This document shows positions 8,133 through 16,017 of a stretch of DNA of 64,000 bases, one piece after another. This stretch comes from Candidatus Omnitrophica bacterium UBA6210. Its GTDB lineage: Bacteria; Omnitrophota; Gorgyraeia; Velamenicoccales; Velamenicoccaceae. The notes below the pieces were generated by a model. The model did not search any database. It was given only the letters and a program-made list of their open reading frames with translations, and was not told the origin of the DNA. The stretch covers positions 183,941-247,940 of the forward strand of contig DISM01000005.1 of assembly GCA_002421805.1 (NCBI GenBank), given 5' to 3'. The first letter of the stretch is position 1. Each line of letters starts with the position of its first letter. The position numbers and the translations under genes were made by a program.

Positions 8133-8449
8133 GCGCTCAGGCATTGACGTTATTCTGGCCGTTTTGTTTGTTTATTGTCGTCTTGTTTGTCATCGGTTTT
8201 TACTGCCTGCTTGTGACCTTTAACCTGATCCGCGCCCTGATCGGCCTGGAACTGCTGATCAAGGCGGTGACGCTGCTGCTTGTCCTGGTGGGTTATGTCA
8301 CGGCGCACGAGGCGTTGGTCCAGAGCCTGGTGATCACACTCATCGTCATGGAAGTCGTCATCATCGCCGTGGCCGCCGGGATCGCTCTGGGCCTGCATCG
8401 GCATAACAAGAACCTGGATACCAGGCAATTGCGAAATCTCAAAGGCTAG
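8129..8449 (+). CDS. NuoK/MrpC/HyfE-like membrane subunit
   Basis: 106 residues and three membrane helices, the size and topology of NuoK. The helix LVTFNLIRALIGLELLIKAVTLLLVLVGY keeps the family's intramembrane glutamate in GLELL, and the last helix LVQSLVITLIVMEVVIIAVAAGIALGL carries a second one, as in NuoK (Glu36 and Glu72 in E. coli). It forms part of the proton path next to the antiporter subunits. Overlaps the J-like gene by 4 nt. Confidence 0.85.
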   Translation: MSAQALTLFWPFCLFIVVLFVIGFYCLLVTFNLIRALIGLELLIKAVTLLLVLVGYVTAHEALVQSLVITLIVMEVVIIAVAAGIALGLHRHNKNLDTRQLRNLKG

Positions 8450-8518
8450 CCCTGCAAGAGCTCCGTCCAGGCCCGGCCTTCGGCAGGGGCTAAGCTGAGG
8501 AGTATGGAAGGGTTTATT

Positions 8519-8854
8519 ATGGAACAATTGTTGCTGACTCCGCCTGTTGTTTTTGCCATCGTTTTTCTCTTTGTGCTGCTTCTTTCGACGGCCCTTTCGA
8601 GGCTGTCTTATAAAAAGAAAGAAAAAAGAGAGGAAGGGACGGGGAAGGCCTATGCCTGCGGCGAGGACGTCGAAGACCATATGGCGCAGCCGGACTACAG
8701 CCAGTTTTTTCCCTTTGCATTTTTCTTTACGGTCGCGCATGTGGCGACCATGATGATAACAGCCATCCCTCTGGAGTCTATCAATACGCTGATCATGGCG
8801 GAATTGTATATCGTCGGCGTTGTGGCAGGCCTATTTATCCTGTTTAGGAGATGA
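8519..8854 (+). CDS. NuoA-like membrane subunit
   Basis: 111 residues from ATG 8519, preferred over ATG 8504 because GGAAGGG lies 6 nt upstream of it. It has an N-terminal helix, a charged loop with KAYACGEDVEDHMAQPDYSQFF, and two more helices. The YxCG loop followed by aromatic residues and a long helix resembles NuoA (YECG...RFxVRFY). A NuoA-like subunit is not usual in minimal Ech-type hydrogenases and brings this operon closer to complex I. Homology is remote, so confidence is moderate. Confidence 0.65.
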   Translation: MEQLLLTPPVVFAIVFLFVLLLSTALSRLSYKKKEKREEGTGKAYACGEDVEDHMAQPDYSQFFPFAFFFTVAHVATMMITAIPLESINTLIMAELYIVGVVAGLFILFRR

Positions 8855-8855
8855 C

Positions 8856-9377
8856 ATGAAGTTATTTCGTAAGATCGTCAATTGGGCGCGGATTAAATCG
8901 CCGTGGATCCTGCACTTCAATTCCGGCGCCTGCAATGCCTGTGATATCGAGATCGTGGCGGCACTGACTCCCCTTTACGACGTGGAGCGTTTCGGGATCC
9001 AGTTGAAGGGGACACCGCGGCACGCGGATGTTCTGGTCTGCTCCGGCCCCGTCACCAGGCAGATCCAGGACAGGCTCAAGCGTATTTACGACCAGATGGC
9101 CGAACCGAAGTTTGTCGTCGCCGTGGGCGCCTGCGCGTGCGGCGGGGGTGTTTTCAAGGGGTGTTACAATGTGCGCGGCGGCATCGATGAGGTCATCCCT
9201 GTTTCCGCCTATATCCCCGGCTGCCCTGCCGGCCCGAAGGCGATCATTGACGGCGTGGTCAAATTATTGTCGAGCTTAGAAGAGGATGAGGCGTCAACGG
9301 GCGAGGAGCCGCAGAAGGTTCATGATGGATCCACGGACAGCAAGACGGAGTGTCCGCATTCAGGAGAGACCCCATGA
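8856..9377 (+). CDS. [NiFe] hydrogenase small subunit, NuoB/EchC-like
   Basis: 173 residues. Holds the proximal [4Fe-4S] cluster that passes electrons to the NiFe site. Ligands visible: C26 and C29 in FNSGACNACDIE, C93/C95 in VAVGACACGGG and C123 in IPGCPAGP. The separated CxxC pair, rather than the CC pair of NuoB, marks a group 4 hydrogenase small subunit. The C-terminal 30 residues are acidic and low complexity. ATG 8856 lies 1 nt after the NuoA-like stop; TGA overlaps the next ATG. Confidence 0.9.
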   Translation: MKLFRKIVNWARIKSPWILHFNSGACNACDIEIVAALTPLYDVERFGIQLKGTPRHADVLVCSGPVTRQIQDRLKRIYDQMAEPKFVVAVGACACGGGVFKGCYNVRGGIDEVIPVSAYIPGCPAGPKAIIDGVVKLLSSLEEDEASTGEEPQKVHDGSTDSKTECPHSGETP

Positions 9378-9841
9378 GCTACGAAGAGGATATCCGGCAA
9401 GAGACGGTCAGGCGGTTCGATTTTCTTAAAGATTCCTTCAAGATTGTCAGGCCGCGGCGGCTGACGCTTGATGTCGCTTATGAGAAGTTTTCCGAAGTTT
9501 TTGATTTTCTCGTCCATCAGGGAAAATTCGACATCTTGTGCGCGATCACAGGCACAGATGAAGGGGAGGACCTCGGTTTTATCTATCACCTTGCCCAGGA
9601 GAGCGGGGTCACGCTGAATCTCAAGACGCGCGTGCCGAAATCGCATCCGGTCATTCAGACGATCACCGGCGTTTTCCCAGGCGCAGAGATATATGAGCGC
9701 GAAATTGTCGATCTGTTCGGCGCAAAGGTGCAGGGGCTGCGTCAGGGCAATCGCTATCCTCTGACGGACGACTGGCCTGAGGATGAGCACCCTTTGCGAA
9801 AAGACTGGAAGCCGGCGAACGGTTCCGGCAGGGAGATGTAA
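9374..9841 (+). CDS. NuoC/EchD-like hydrogenase subunit
   Basis: 155 residues related to the 30-kDa subunit of complex I (NuoC). The C-terminal signature is clear: HPVIQTITGVFPGAEIYERE followed by IVDLFGAKVQGL and RYPLTDDWPEDEHPLRKDW. It bridges the small and large subunits in the soluble arm. ATG 9374 shares ATGA with the preceding stop; a GTG at 9350 is also in frame but would overlap more. Confidence 0.9.
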   Translation: MSYEEDIRQETVRRFDFLKDSFKIVRPRRLTLDVAYEKFSEVFDFLVHQGKFDILCAITGTDEGEDLGFIYHLAQESGVTLNLKTRVPKSHPVIQTITGVFPGAEIYEREIVDLFGAKVQGLRQGNRYPLTDDWPEDEHPLRKDWKPANGSGREM

Positions 9842-9842
9842 T

Positions 9843-11090
9843 ATGCATGATTCCCACGAGCACGAACACGAGTTTAAGATTCCCCTGGGGCCTCAGCATC
9901 CTGCTTTAAAGGAACCCGAGAACTTCAGTATTGCCCTGAAGGGTGAAAAGATCATGGGTGTGGATATCCGCCTGGGATATAACCACCGCGGCATAGAAAA
10001 GGCCTGCGAAGAAAGGACTTTTTTGCAGGACGTCTATCTGATCGAAAGGGTCTGCGGTATCTGTTCGCATTCTCATTCCAGCGCTTATGTCCAGGCGGTT
10101 GAGGAGATCGCCGGCCTGTCTGTGCCCCGGCGGGCCCTTTATATCCGCACCCTGATCGGCGAGCTCGAAAGAGTGCACAGCCATTTCCTCTGGCTGGGTG
10201 TGGCAGGCCATGAGATCGGTTTCGATACGCTCCTGATGTATACCTGGCGCGACCGCGAGATCGTGATGGACCTTTTGGCCCAATTAACGGGGAACCGCGT
10301 CAATTACGGCATCAATACCATCGGCGGGGTCAGGCGGGACATCACGCCGGAATACGGAAAGGACATCCTTGCCGCGATAGCGACCCTGGAAGAACGGACC
10401 AAATATTATATCCAGATCGCGACAGAAGAAACGTCGATCATCAAACGGCTTTCCGGCGTCGGGATGATCTCCAGGCAAGATGCGGTCCGCCTGGGCGCCG
10501 TGGGGCCTACGGCGCGGGCTTCCGGCGTGGACCGCGATATCCGCCGCGAGGACCCCTATGCCGCTTATGCCGAGCTGGATTTTAACGTCATTACGGACGA
10601 CCATTGCGATGTCTTTGGCCGCACAGTCGTGCGTTTAAAGGAACTCCTGGAGTCTTTTAAGATCATTCGGCAGGTCGTCGCCAAAATACCCGACGGACCG
10701 ATCGCCGTCAGGGCCCCGCGCAAGATCCCTGCAGGAGAGGCCTTGAGCCGTTACGAAGCGCCGCGAGGCGAAGATGTCCATTATGTCAAATCCAACGGGG
10801 GAGAGAAGCCCGAGCGCGTCAAAGTGCGGGCCCCGACCCTGGCGAATATTCAGACCGTCAAGCATATGCTACGGGACAGGTTTCTCGCCGACATGCCGAT
10901 CGTGATCGCCGCCATTGATCCGTGTTTTTCCTGCACGGACAGGCTGGTGGGCGTCCGGCATCTCGATAACCACAAGAGAGAGACGCTTTCCTGGGAGAAC
11001 CTGCGGTTGTTCAGTCTGGGGTGGCATCGCGCCAGAGGATTCGATGTCGCCATTGCCGAGAAGAAACTCCACAATTTAATGGAGCATTGA
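9843..11090 (+). CDS. [NiFe] hydrogenase large subunit, group 4 (NuoD/EchE/HycE-like)
   Basis: 415 residues. Catalytic subunit of a membrane-bound hydrogenase. Both nickel-binding pairs are present: C71/C74 in ERVCGICSHSHSS and C361/C364 in AIDPCFSCTDR, which separates it from true NuoD, where they are lost. LGPQHPALKEPENFSI and GYNHRGIEK are the shared NuoD-family start. About 48 residues follow the SCTDR motif; in HycE-type subunits the protein is cut after this arginine by an endopeptidase, and such a protease is encoded downstream at 12687. The His-rich start (HDSHEHEHEF) is noteworthy. Start ATG 9843, 1 nt after the previous stop; the TGA overlaps the next ATG. Confidence 0.93.
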   Translation: MHDSHEHEHEFKIPLGPQHPALKEPENFSIALKGEKIMGVDIRLGYNHRGIEKACEERTFLQDVYLIERVCGICSHSHSSAYVQAVEEIAGLSVPRRALYIRTLIGELERVHSHFLWLGVAGHEIGFDTLLMYTWRDREIVMDLLAQLTGNRVNYGINTIGGVRRDITPEYGKDILAAIATLEERTKYYIQIATEETSIIKRLSGVGMISRQDAVRLGAVGPTARASGVDRDIRREDPYAAYAELDFNVITDDHCDVFGRTVVRLKELLESFKIIRQVVAKIPDGPIAVRAPRKIPAGEALSRYEAPRGEDVHYVKSNGGEKPERVKVRAPTLANIQTVKHMLRDRFLADMPIVIAAIDPCFSCTDRLVGVRHLDNHKRETLSWENLRLFSLGWHRARGFDVAIAEKKLHNLMEH

Positions 11091-12025
11091 TGTCCGCTTT
11101 GTTTTCTATCCTCATATATCCGGGCTTCCTGTTTCTGGCTTTATTCGGCTTGATCGCGGAATTCATCGACCGCAAGCTTTACGCCCGCATGCAGAACAGG
11201 CAGGGGCCTCCCTGGTTCCAGCCTCTGGCGGATTTTATCAAGCTTTTGGGCAAAGAAGATATCGTGCCGGACGAAGCCAATCCGCGGATGTTCCGGCTGA
11301 TGCCGCTTTTTGCTTTGACGGCAGTCGTTTCATCCATCATCTATATCCCGTTGTGGAAGACAGGGGCCCTGTATTCATTCTCCGGGGACCTGGTCGTTGT
11401 CCTCTATTTGTTGACGCTTCCGACGCTTGCGTTTTTTATCGGAGGGTGGTATTCGACGTCCCTCTATGCGCGTATCGGTTCGGTGAGATCGCTGACGCAG
11501 ATGTTCGCGTATGAAGTGCCCTTGTTCATGGGGCTTTTTTCACCGGCGCTCTTGGCTGACAGCTGGACGTTGAGCGAAATCTCCCAATTTTATGTGGACC
11601 ACCCGATGTACAGTTTTTTTAATGTCCTGGGATTCGCCATATCTCTTATCGCGCTTTTGGGAAAATTGGAAAAAGCGCCGTTCGATATCCCCGAGGCGGA
11701 AACAGAGATCGTTGCCGGCACCTTCACGGAATATTCAGGGCGGCTCTTTGCGTTCTTTCGCCTCAGCATTGATATCGAGATGGTCGTTGGGGCGTCGCTT
11801 CTGGCCGCGGTCTTTCTGCCGTTTGGTTTGAGTGGAGATGCGGTCATCGGATTTCTGATCTATATCCTTAAAGTCCTGCTGGTTGTTTTTCTTCTGACGC
11901 TTGCCCGCACGATATTCGCGCGGATGCGCATCGACCAGATGGTGAGGTTTTGCTGGAAGTATCTTGTGCCTCTGGCGTTGGTGCAGCTTTTAGCCATTCT
12001 GCTTGTGAAAGGAGTGGTGTTATAG
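11090..12025 (+). CDS. NuoH/EchB-like membrane anchor subunit
   Basis: 311 residues, about eight membrane helices. It anchors the soluble hydrogenase arm and links it to the ion channels. Signature: NRQGPPWFQPLADFIKLLGKE near residue 40, LGKLEKAPFDIPEAETEIV and AGTFTEYSGRLFAFF, all diagnostic of the NuoH/HyfC/EchB family. ATG 11090 overlaps the large-subunit TGA, and the stop TAG shares its G with the next GTG start. Confidence 0.92.
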   Translation: MSALFSILIYPGFLFLALFGLIAEFIDRKLYARMQNRQGPPWFQPLADFIKLLGKEDIVPDEANPRMFRLMPLFALTAVVSSIIYIPLWKTGALYSFSGDLVVVLYLLTLPTLAFFIGGWYSTSLYARIGSVRSLTQMFAYEVPLFMGLFSPALLADSWTLSEISQFYVDHPMYSFFNVLGFAISLIALLGKLEKAPFDIPEAETEIVAGTFTEYSGRLFAFFRLSIDIEMVVGASLLAAVFLPFGLSGDAVIGFLIYILKVLLVVFLLTLARTIFARMRIDQMVRFCWKYLVPLALVQLLAILLVKGVVL

Positions 12026-12399
12026 TGAAGCCCGGAAGAATGCTTAATCTGGTCCTGCAGTCCCTGTTTAAGAGACCCGCCACGTTGAATTATCCCGTGG
12101 ACAAGTCCGGCATGCCCAAAGGGTTTCGCGGCAAGATCACCTTTGATCCTTCCAAATGCATCGGTTGCAGGATGTGCATGCGGGATTGTCCGGCCAATGC
12201 CATCACGATTAACAAAGTCGGCGAAAAACGCTTTGAGGCCGTTTTTGACCTGGGGCGCTGCATTTATTGCGCGCAGTGTGTGGATTCCTGTTTGAAAAGA
12301 GCTCTTGTGTCTAGTCCTGAGTTTGAACTGGCCCAACTGGATAAAAAAAAGCTCAAGGTCGTATTTCATCCGCCTGCGCAGGAGGCCTCGGGCCTTTAG
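12025..12399 (+). CDS. Hydrogenase ferredoxin subunit with two [4Fe-4S] clusters (NuoI/EchF-like)
   Basis: 124 residues. Electron entry subunit. Two complete clusters: C45, C48, C51, C55 in CIGCRMCMRDCP and C79, C82, C85, C89 in CIYCAQCVDSCLKR. No NADH module (NuoE/F/G) follows, so reduced ferredoxin is the likely electron donor, by analogy with Ech/Mbh. GTG 12025 is chosen for the overlap with the NuoH-like stop; ATG 12040 is the alternative. The stop codon lies inside a hairpin (12389-12403), so the last few residues may derive from inserted repeat sequence. Confidence 0.9.
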   Translation: MKPGRMLNLVLQSLFKRPATLNYPVDKSGMPKGFRGKITFDPSKCIGCRMCMRDCPANAITINKVGEKRFEAVFDLGRCIYCAQCVDSCLKRALVSSPEFELAQLDKKKLKVVFHPPAQEASGL

Positions 12400-12650
12400 C
12401 CCGTGGAGGCCCGCCTCGCCGCTCTGTGGTGGGCGAGGTCTCGCCAGGGGCGGAAATGCGAACAACCTGCTTCGGCGAGATGTCCTGTGCTTCACTCAAA
12501 TGTTTTCGTTTTAGCTTCGTAGGAACTATCTCTGCGAAGCTGTGCACGAAAGTAGCACAGCGTAGCAGGATGTCGCTCGATTGTCCGTGGCCGACTCCAT
12601 GCGGATGACCTCTCCGAAGCCAAGCGCGAAAGCTGCTTGGCGAAGGAGGG
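12386..12650 (+). repeat. Cluster of short palindromes between hydrogenase operon and its protease
   Basis: The 287-bp gap after the ferredoxin subunit has no credible gene but a chain of hairpins. These are CGGGC-cttta-GCCCG (12389-12403), CCTCGCC/GGCGAGG (12414-12438), AGCTTCG/CGAAGCT (12513-12541), GCTGTGC/GCACAGC (12539-12561), and CTCC-GAA-GCCAAGC / GCTTGGC-GAA-GGAG (12612-12647). The first has the loop style of REP or IS200/IS605-end hairpins. Function unknown; dispersed repeats or mRNA-stabilising structures. Confidence 0.7.
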
Positions 12651-12686
12651 CCATCGAGGGCCGCAGACTTTACTCCGTGGGGTTCC

Positions 12687-13187
12687 ATGCAGAAGCTTAA
12701 AAGTCAGCTCAAAAAGAAACTTGAGGGCGTCTGCCGGCTCGGCATCCTTGGCGTAGGCTCGGAATTGAGGGGAGATGATGCCGTTGGTTTGTGCGTTGCC
12801 AGAAACCTGGGCCGCAAGACAAAAACAGCCGGCCCTGTTGACGTGCGCGCCTTTCTGGGGCACACGGCCCCGGAAAGCCTGACCGGAGAGATCAAAAAAT
12901 TCAGGCCCACGCACCTGCTGATCGTAGATGCCGCATCCATGAATAAAGCCCCGGGAGAGGCCTGTCTTTTTGATGCGCAAGACATAAGGGAGGGGATATC
13001 GTTTTCCACCCACCGCATGCCCTTGAACATCCTTGCCAGTTATTTGCGCCAATCCTTTCCCTGTTCCATCATGGTCCTGGGTATCCAGCCGCAGACCCTT
13101 GACTTTGGCCAAAAGCCTTCAAAGGCCGTGCAAGCCAGTGCCCGCGTCCTCTGCCGCGTGATCAGAGAGGTCCTCAGAGCGCGCTGA
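12687..13187 (+). CDS. Hydrogenase maturation protease (HycI/HyaD family)
   Basis: 166 residues, the family's usual size. Cuts the C-terminal extension of the large subunit once nickel is inserted. Seen: LGILGVGSELRGDDAVGLCV with the acidic nickel-probing residue, LLIVDAASM with the central aspartate, and FSTHRMPLNILA with the histidine; these three correspond to the metal ligands known in HycI/HybD. Its position after a large subunit that carries a 48-residue tail beyond SCTDR supports the role. No other maturation (hyp) genes lie in the window. Confidence 0.92.
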   Translation: MQKLKSQLKKKLEGVCRLGILGVGSELRGDDAVGLCVARNLGRKTKTAGPVDVRAFLGHTAPESLTGEIKKFRPTHLLIVDAASMNKAPGEACLFDAQDIREGISFSTHRMPLNILASYLRQSFPCSIMVLGIQPQTLDFGQKPSKAVQASARVLCRVIREVLRAR

Positions 13188-13210
13188 TATTTTTCCCATG
13201 ATGAATTCGC

Positions 13211-13238
13211 TTGCAACTTCCCCTTTTTAAAATATAAT
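13211..13238 (+). promoter_or_regulatory. Strong sigma-70 promoter for PHP gene
   Basis: -35 TTGCAA (13211-13216), 16-bp spacer, -10 TATAAT (13233-13238). The expected start near 13245 means the in-frame TTG at 13238 cannot be the translation start and favours ATG 13283. Confidence 0.8.
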
Positions 13239-13282
13239 TGGGTGAAGAAGCGTTATCCATTCTCCACAAGAGGGCCAAAGAT

Positions 13283-13927
13283 ATGTTTGATCTGCATACG
13301 CATTCCTTATTAAGTGACGGCGAATTGCTTCCTTCAGAGCTGGCCAGGCGCTATGAAGAAAAAGGCTATAAGGCCGTTGCCATTACCGATCATGTGGACC
13401 TTTCCAATCTTAAAAGCGTGACAGCGGCCATTGCCGAATTTTGCCACCATTGGCCCGTGGGCCGGATCAGGGTCATCCCTGGGGTGGAGCTGACCCACTT
13501 GCCCCTGGAGCAATTTCCTGAAGCCGTGAATTTTGCGCGTAAAAACGGTATCCGCTGGATCGTGGCGCATGGAGAGACGCTTGTTGAGCCTGTTTTGCCC
13601 GGGACTGTGCGGGCGGCCATTGAGGCCGGCGTGGACCTGATAGCCCATCCGGGGCTCATCCGCGGGGAAGAGGCGGAGCTGGCTGCCAGAAAAGGGGTCT
13701 ATTTGGAGTTGAGTGCCAGGAAAGGGCATTGTCTGACCAACGGCCATGTGGCGCAGATGGCCCTGAAATACGGCGCCAAGATATGCATTGACACGGATGC
13801 GCATGCGCCCGGGGACATCCTGCGCAGGGATGAGCTCTTGAGCGTGGGGCTGGGGGCGGGCTTGTCCCAGGCCCAATTGACTGATATCCAAAGGGATATG
13901 GAAGCCATAGTCCAAAAAATTATTTGA
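13283..13927 (+). CDS. PHP-domain metal-dependent phosphoesterase
   Basis: 214 residues of the polymerase-and-histidinol-phosphatase fold. Metal ligands appear in the expected order: FDLHTHSLLSDG (H5, H7, D12), VAITDHVD, IPGVELTHL, IVAHGET, LIAHPG and IDTDAHAPGD. This is the form of stand-alone PHP enzymes that hydrolyse histidinol phosphate or small phosphoesters; the exact substrate is unknown. Start ATG 13283 has AGAGGG 8 nt upstream and lies 45 nt after a strong promoter. It stands alone between the hydrogenase protease and the porin. Confidence 0.88.
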   Translation: MFDLHTHSLLSDGELLPSELARRYEEKGYKAVAITDHVDLSNLKSVTAAIAEFCHHWPVGRIRVIPGVELTHLPLEQFPEAVNFARKNGIRWIVAHGETLVEPVLPGTVRAAIEAGVDLIAHPGLIRGEEAELAARKGVYLELSARKGHCLTNGHVAQMALKYGAKICIDTDAHAPGDILRRDELLSVGLGAGLSQAQLTDIQRDMEAIVQKII

Positions 13928-14028
13928 CCGGCCCGCCTTAAGAAAGCGCTTTCTTCTCTCGTTTTCCGACGGAAAATAGTTAAATTTTACCACTCAGCCC
14001 GCAAGACTACCCGCAGCAAAAAAATCTG

Positions 14029-14058
14029 TTGACAACCCCTTGAAATATATGGTATTTG
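14029..14058 (+). promoter_or_regulatory. Promoter of the porin gene
   Basis: Perfect -35 TTGACA (14029-14034) with a weaker -10, TATTTG at 14053-14058 (18-bp spacer). It leaves an untranslated leader of about 165 nt before the porin. Confidence 0.65.
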
Positions 14059-14064
14059 TAATCA

Positions 14065-14230
14065 AACGGCTATACCGCCAAAGACGACTTTAATAAGGCG
14101 CAAAAGGAGGTGAATACAAGCGAGCCCGAAGTTGTCGAATGAATGGCGATATAACTATAGATGGTAACTCCTAGGCAAGTAGCAACAAAGTTCCTAGTTC
14201 ATATATTATAAAATGCTAAAGGAGGAAAAG
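14065..14230 (+). promoter_or_regulatory. Long porin mRNA leader with an extra perfect Shine-Dalgarno
   Basis: The leader contains AAAAGGAGGTGA (14102-14113), full complement of the 16S rRNA 3' end, about 120 nt upstream of the real start. No start codon sits at a proper distance from it. Two tiny frames follow: GTG 14110-14142 (10 codons) and ATG 14139-14174 (11 codons, MNGDITIDGNS). AACTCCT at 14164-14170 could pair with the AGGAG. The gene's own site AAAGGAGG is at 14218-14225. This could be a ribosome standby or regulatory leader of an abundant protein; function inferred only. Confidence 0.45.
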
Positions 14231-15670
14231 ATGAGTAAGCGCTTAGTGATTCTCTTCTGCGCGCTCTTCGTTTTCGCAGCAGCGGTTCCGGCTTTCGCTG
14301 CCGTGCAGAATATCAAGGTGAGCGGTGACATCCTCGCCCGTTACATTGGTCGCAATGATTTCGATCTGACCAAGGGCGATGGAGCAAACAATGAAGACGA
14401 GATCAGCACGTTCAATAGCGTTGTCCGCTTGAGAGTGGATGCAGACCTCACGGATAATGTTGGCGCGACCGTCAGGCTGATCAATGAGAGAAACTGGAAA
14501 GAGGCTAATTCTGCTTCAACAGATATCGACCTCGATCTGGCCTATGTTACATTGAAGGAGTTCTTGTATTCTCCTTTGACCGTGACTATCGGTCGTCAGG
14601 AACTGCACTTCGGTAATGACATGATCATCGGTGATGGTGTCGGCAATCCGAATGCTAACGCCGTTTCCGGCGGGATCGGCACCAACCAGACCTCGAATTA
14701 CGGTGAGTTGGGACTTTCTAGTCCTAATACTGTGAATGGTGATCTGGCATATCGCAAGGCGTTTGATTCTATCAGGGCCACATTGAACTACGACCCGTTG
14801 GTCATTGATGTGGTTTATGCAGTTATTGATCACGAGAACGTTAGTGATGGTAGCTCCAATGATTGGATTAACCTTTACGGTATCAATGCCGCTTACCAGT
14901 TTGCCGATAAGTGGAATACATTGGCTGAAGGTTATTTCTGGTCAAAGGATAATAGTTCCGAGAAACATAAGGGTGTGGACAAGCTTGACAGCGTGCAGAC
15001 CATTGGTGGCCGCGTCAGCACCATGCCGAACAGCAAGTTGAACCTCCAACAGGAAATGGCGTTCCAGTTTGGTAAGAAGCTTTCACCGGCTGGCGCCTCT
15101 ACTGTTGAAAGAGATCGCAGCGCGTGGGCATCCCAATCTGTTGTGATGTACACTCCGGGTTGGAAGTACACCCCGACATTCGGGTTGATCTACTCCTACT
15201 TCTCCGGTGATGCTGACAGAGATAGTGGCAGCAATCCTAATTCTGACAAGAAGTACCATGCATGGGATCCGATGTTCGAGAACCAGACCAATGGCCACAT
15301 CATCAACGCACTCTTCCCGCAGTCCAATGCGCATAACATCGATATGATGGGTAAATTCTCTCCCATCGAAGATGTGTGGATTCAGCTGGATTATGTGTAT
15401 CTGTTGATGGCCAAAGCCAGTTCTCGCTCTGGTGTCATGGACAATAACGACTATGACGGCAATGGTTATTACTACAACGCCGGCAAGAAAGCGCTCGGCC
15501 AGGAAATAGACGTCAACCTGATCTACAATTACACGGAAGACGTCCAGCTTGGCTTGCTCTGTGGCTGGTTCTTCCCTGGCAAAGCGATTGCCTCGGAAAA
15601 CGTTACGACCGGTTATAAGCAGGGTGAGACAGCGGCTGAAGCAATCGCTTCCTGCAAAGTTAGCTTCTAA
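14231..15670 (+). CDS. Outer-membrane beta-barrel porin
   Basis: 479 residues from ATG 14231, chosen over 14213 because AAAGGAGG sits 5 nt upstream. A signal peptide (MSKRLVILFCALFVFAAAVPAFA, cut after AFA) is followed by alternating polar/hydrophobic strands, many Asn, Asp, Tyr and Gly, and a C-terminal Phe (SCKVSF), the usual outer-membrane assembly signal. Segments such as VRLRVDADLTDNVGATVRL and LTVTIGRQELHFG resemble alginate-export-like or phosphate-type porins. Likely a general or sugar porin. The long leader, strong SD and perfect terminator suggest high expression as a single gene. Confidence 0.85.
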   Translation: MSKRLVILFCALFVFAAAVPAFAAVQNIKVSGDILARYIGRNDFDLTKGDGANNEDEISTFNSVVRLRVDADLTDNVGATVRLINERNWKEANSASTDIDLDLAYVTLKEFLYSPLTVTIGRQELHFGNDMIIGDGVGNPNANAVSGGIGTNQTSNYGELGLSSPNTVNGDLAYRKAFDSIRATLNYDPLVIDVVYAVIDHENVSDGSSNDWINLYGINAAYQFADKWNTLAEGYFWSKDNSSEKHKGVDKLDSVQTIGGRVSTMPNSKLNLQQEMAFQFGKKLSPAGASTVERDRSAWASQSVVMYTPGWKYTPTFGLIYSYFSGDADRDSGSNPNSDKKYHAWDPMFENQTNGHIINALFPQSNAHNIDMMGKFSPIEDVWIQLDYVYLLMAKASSRSGVMDNNDYDGNGYYYNAGKKALGQEIDVNLIYNYTEDVQLGLLCGWFFPGKAIASENVTTGYKQGETAAEAIASCKVSF

Positions 15671-15791
15671 CCCAGAAAAGGGTTAGTCCTCTGCCATTCA
15701 TTATAAGCAGAGGGACTGACGCAGAAAGCACTAGGCCCGCGCAATTCCTAGCAAGCGCGGTGCCTAACCTAGAAAGCGCAGTTGTTCTACA

Positions 15792-15825
15792 AGAACCCCT
15801 GGGGAAACCCAGGGGTTCTTTTTTT
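15792..15825 (+). terminator. Intrinsic terminator of the porin gene
   Basis: Perfect 12-bp stem AGAACCCCTGGG-GAAA-CCCAGGGGTTCT followed by a run of seven T. It lies about 120 bp after the porin stop. Confidence 0.95.
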
Positions 15826-15851
15826 GCCCAACTTTCCAGAGCTCAGCTCTT

Positions 15852-15884
15852 CCCCTTGATTGAAGCCGAGCTTCAATCAAGGGG
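15852..15884 (+). repeat. Perfect 15-bp inverted repeat
   Basis: CCCCTTGATTGAAGC (15852-15866), spacer CGA, GCTTCAATCAAGGGG (15870-15884). No T-run follows, so it is not a typical terminator; it lies just before the GH57 promoter and could be an operator or a palindromic element. The 346-bp gap 15671-16017 otherwise holds the porin terminator and this promoter only. Confidence 0.75.
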
Positions 15885-15904
15885 GGTGAAAGAAGGGGAT
15901 TGTT

Positions 15905-15933
15905 TTGCAATATGGCCTCAGACATGGTAATAT
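15905..15933 (+). promoter_or_regulatory. Promoter of the GH57 gene
   Basis: -35 TTGCAA (15905-15910), 17-bp spacer, -10 TAATAT (15928-15933). Predicted leader about 78 nt. Confidence 0.65.
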
Positions 15934-16017
15934 ATCTTTCATATTTAGGTAAGGCCGATATAAAAATGTTTTTTAATCTGTGTCATCTGCTTCTATAATC
16001 TGAGTGATCGTTTTTCC

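Noticed and set aside
9843..11090. True NADH dehydrogenase subunit D
   Set aside because: Both nickel-binding CxxC pairs are present, a maturation protease follows, and no NuoE/F/G genes are present, so it is a hydrogenase.
12353..12688. 111-codon minus-strand frame between hydrogenase genes
   Set aside because: Built from palindromic repeats, no family match, no ribosome site.
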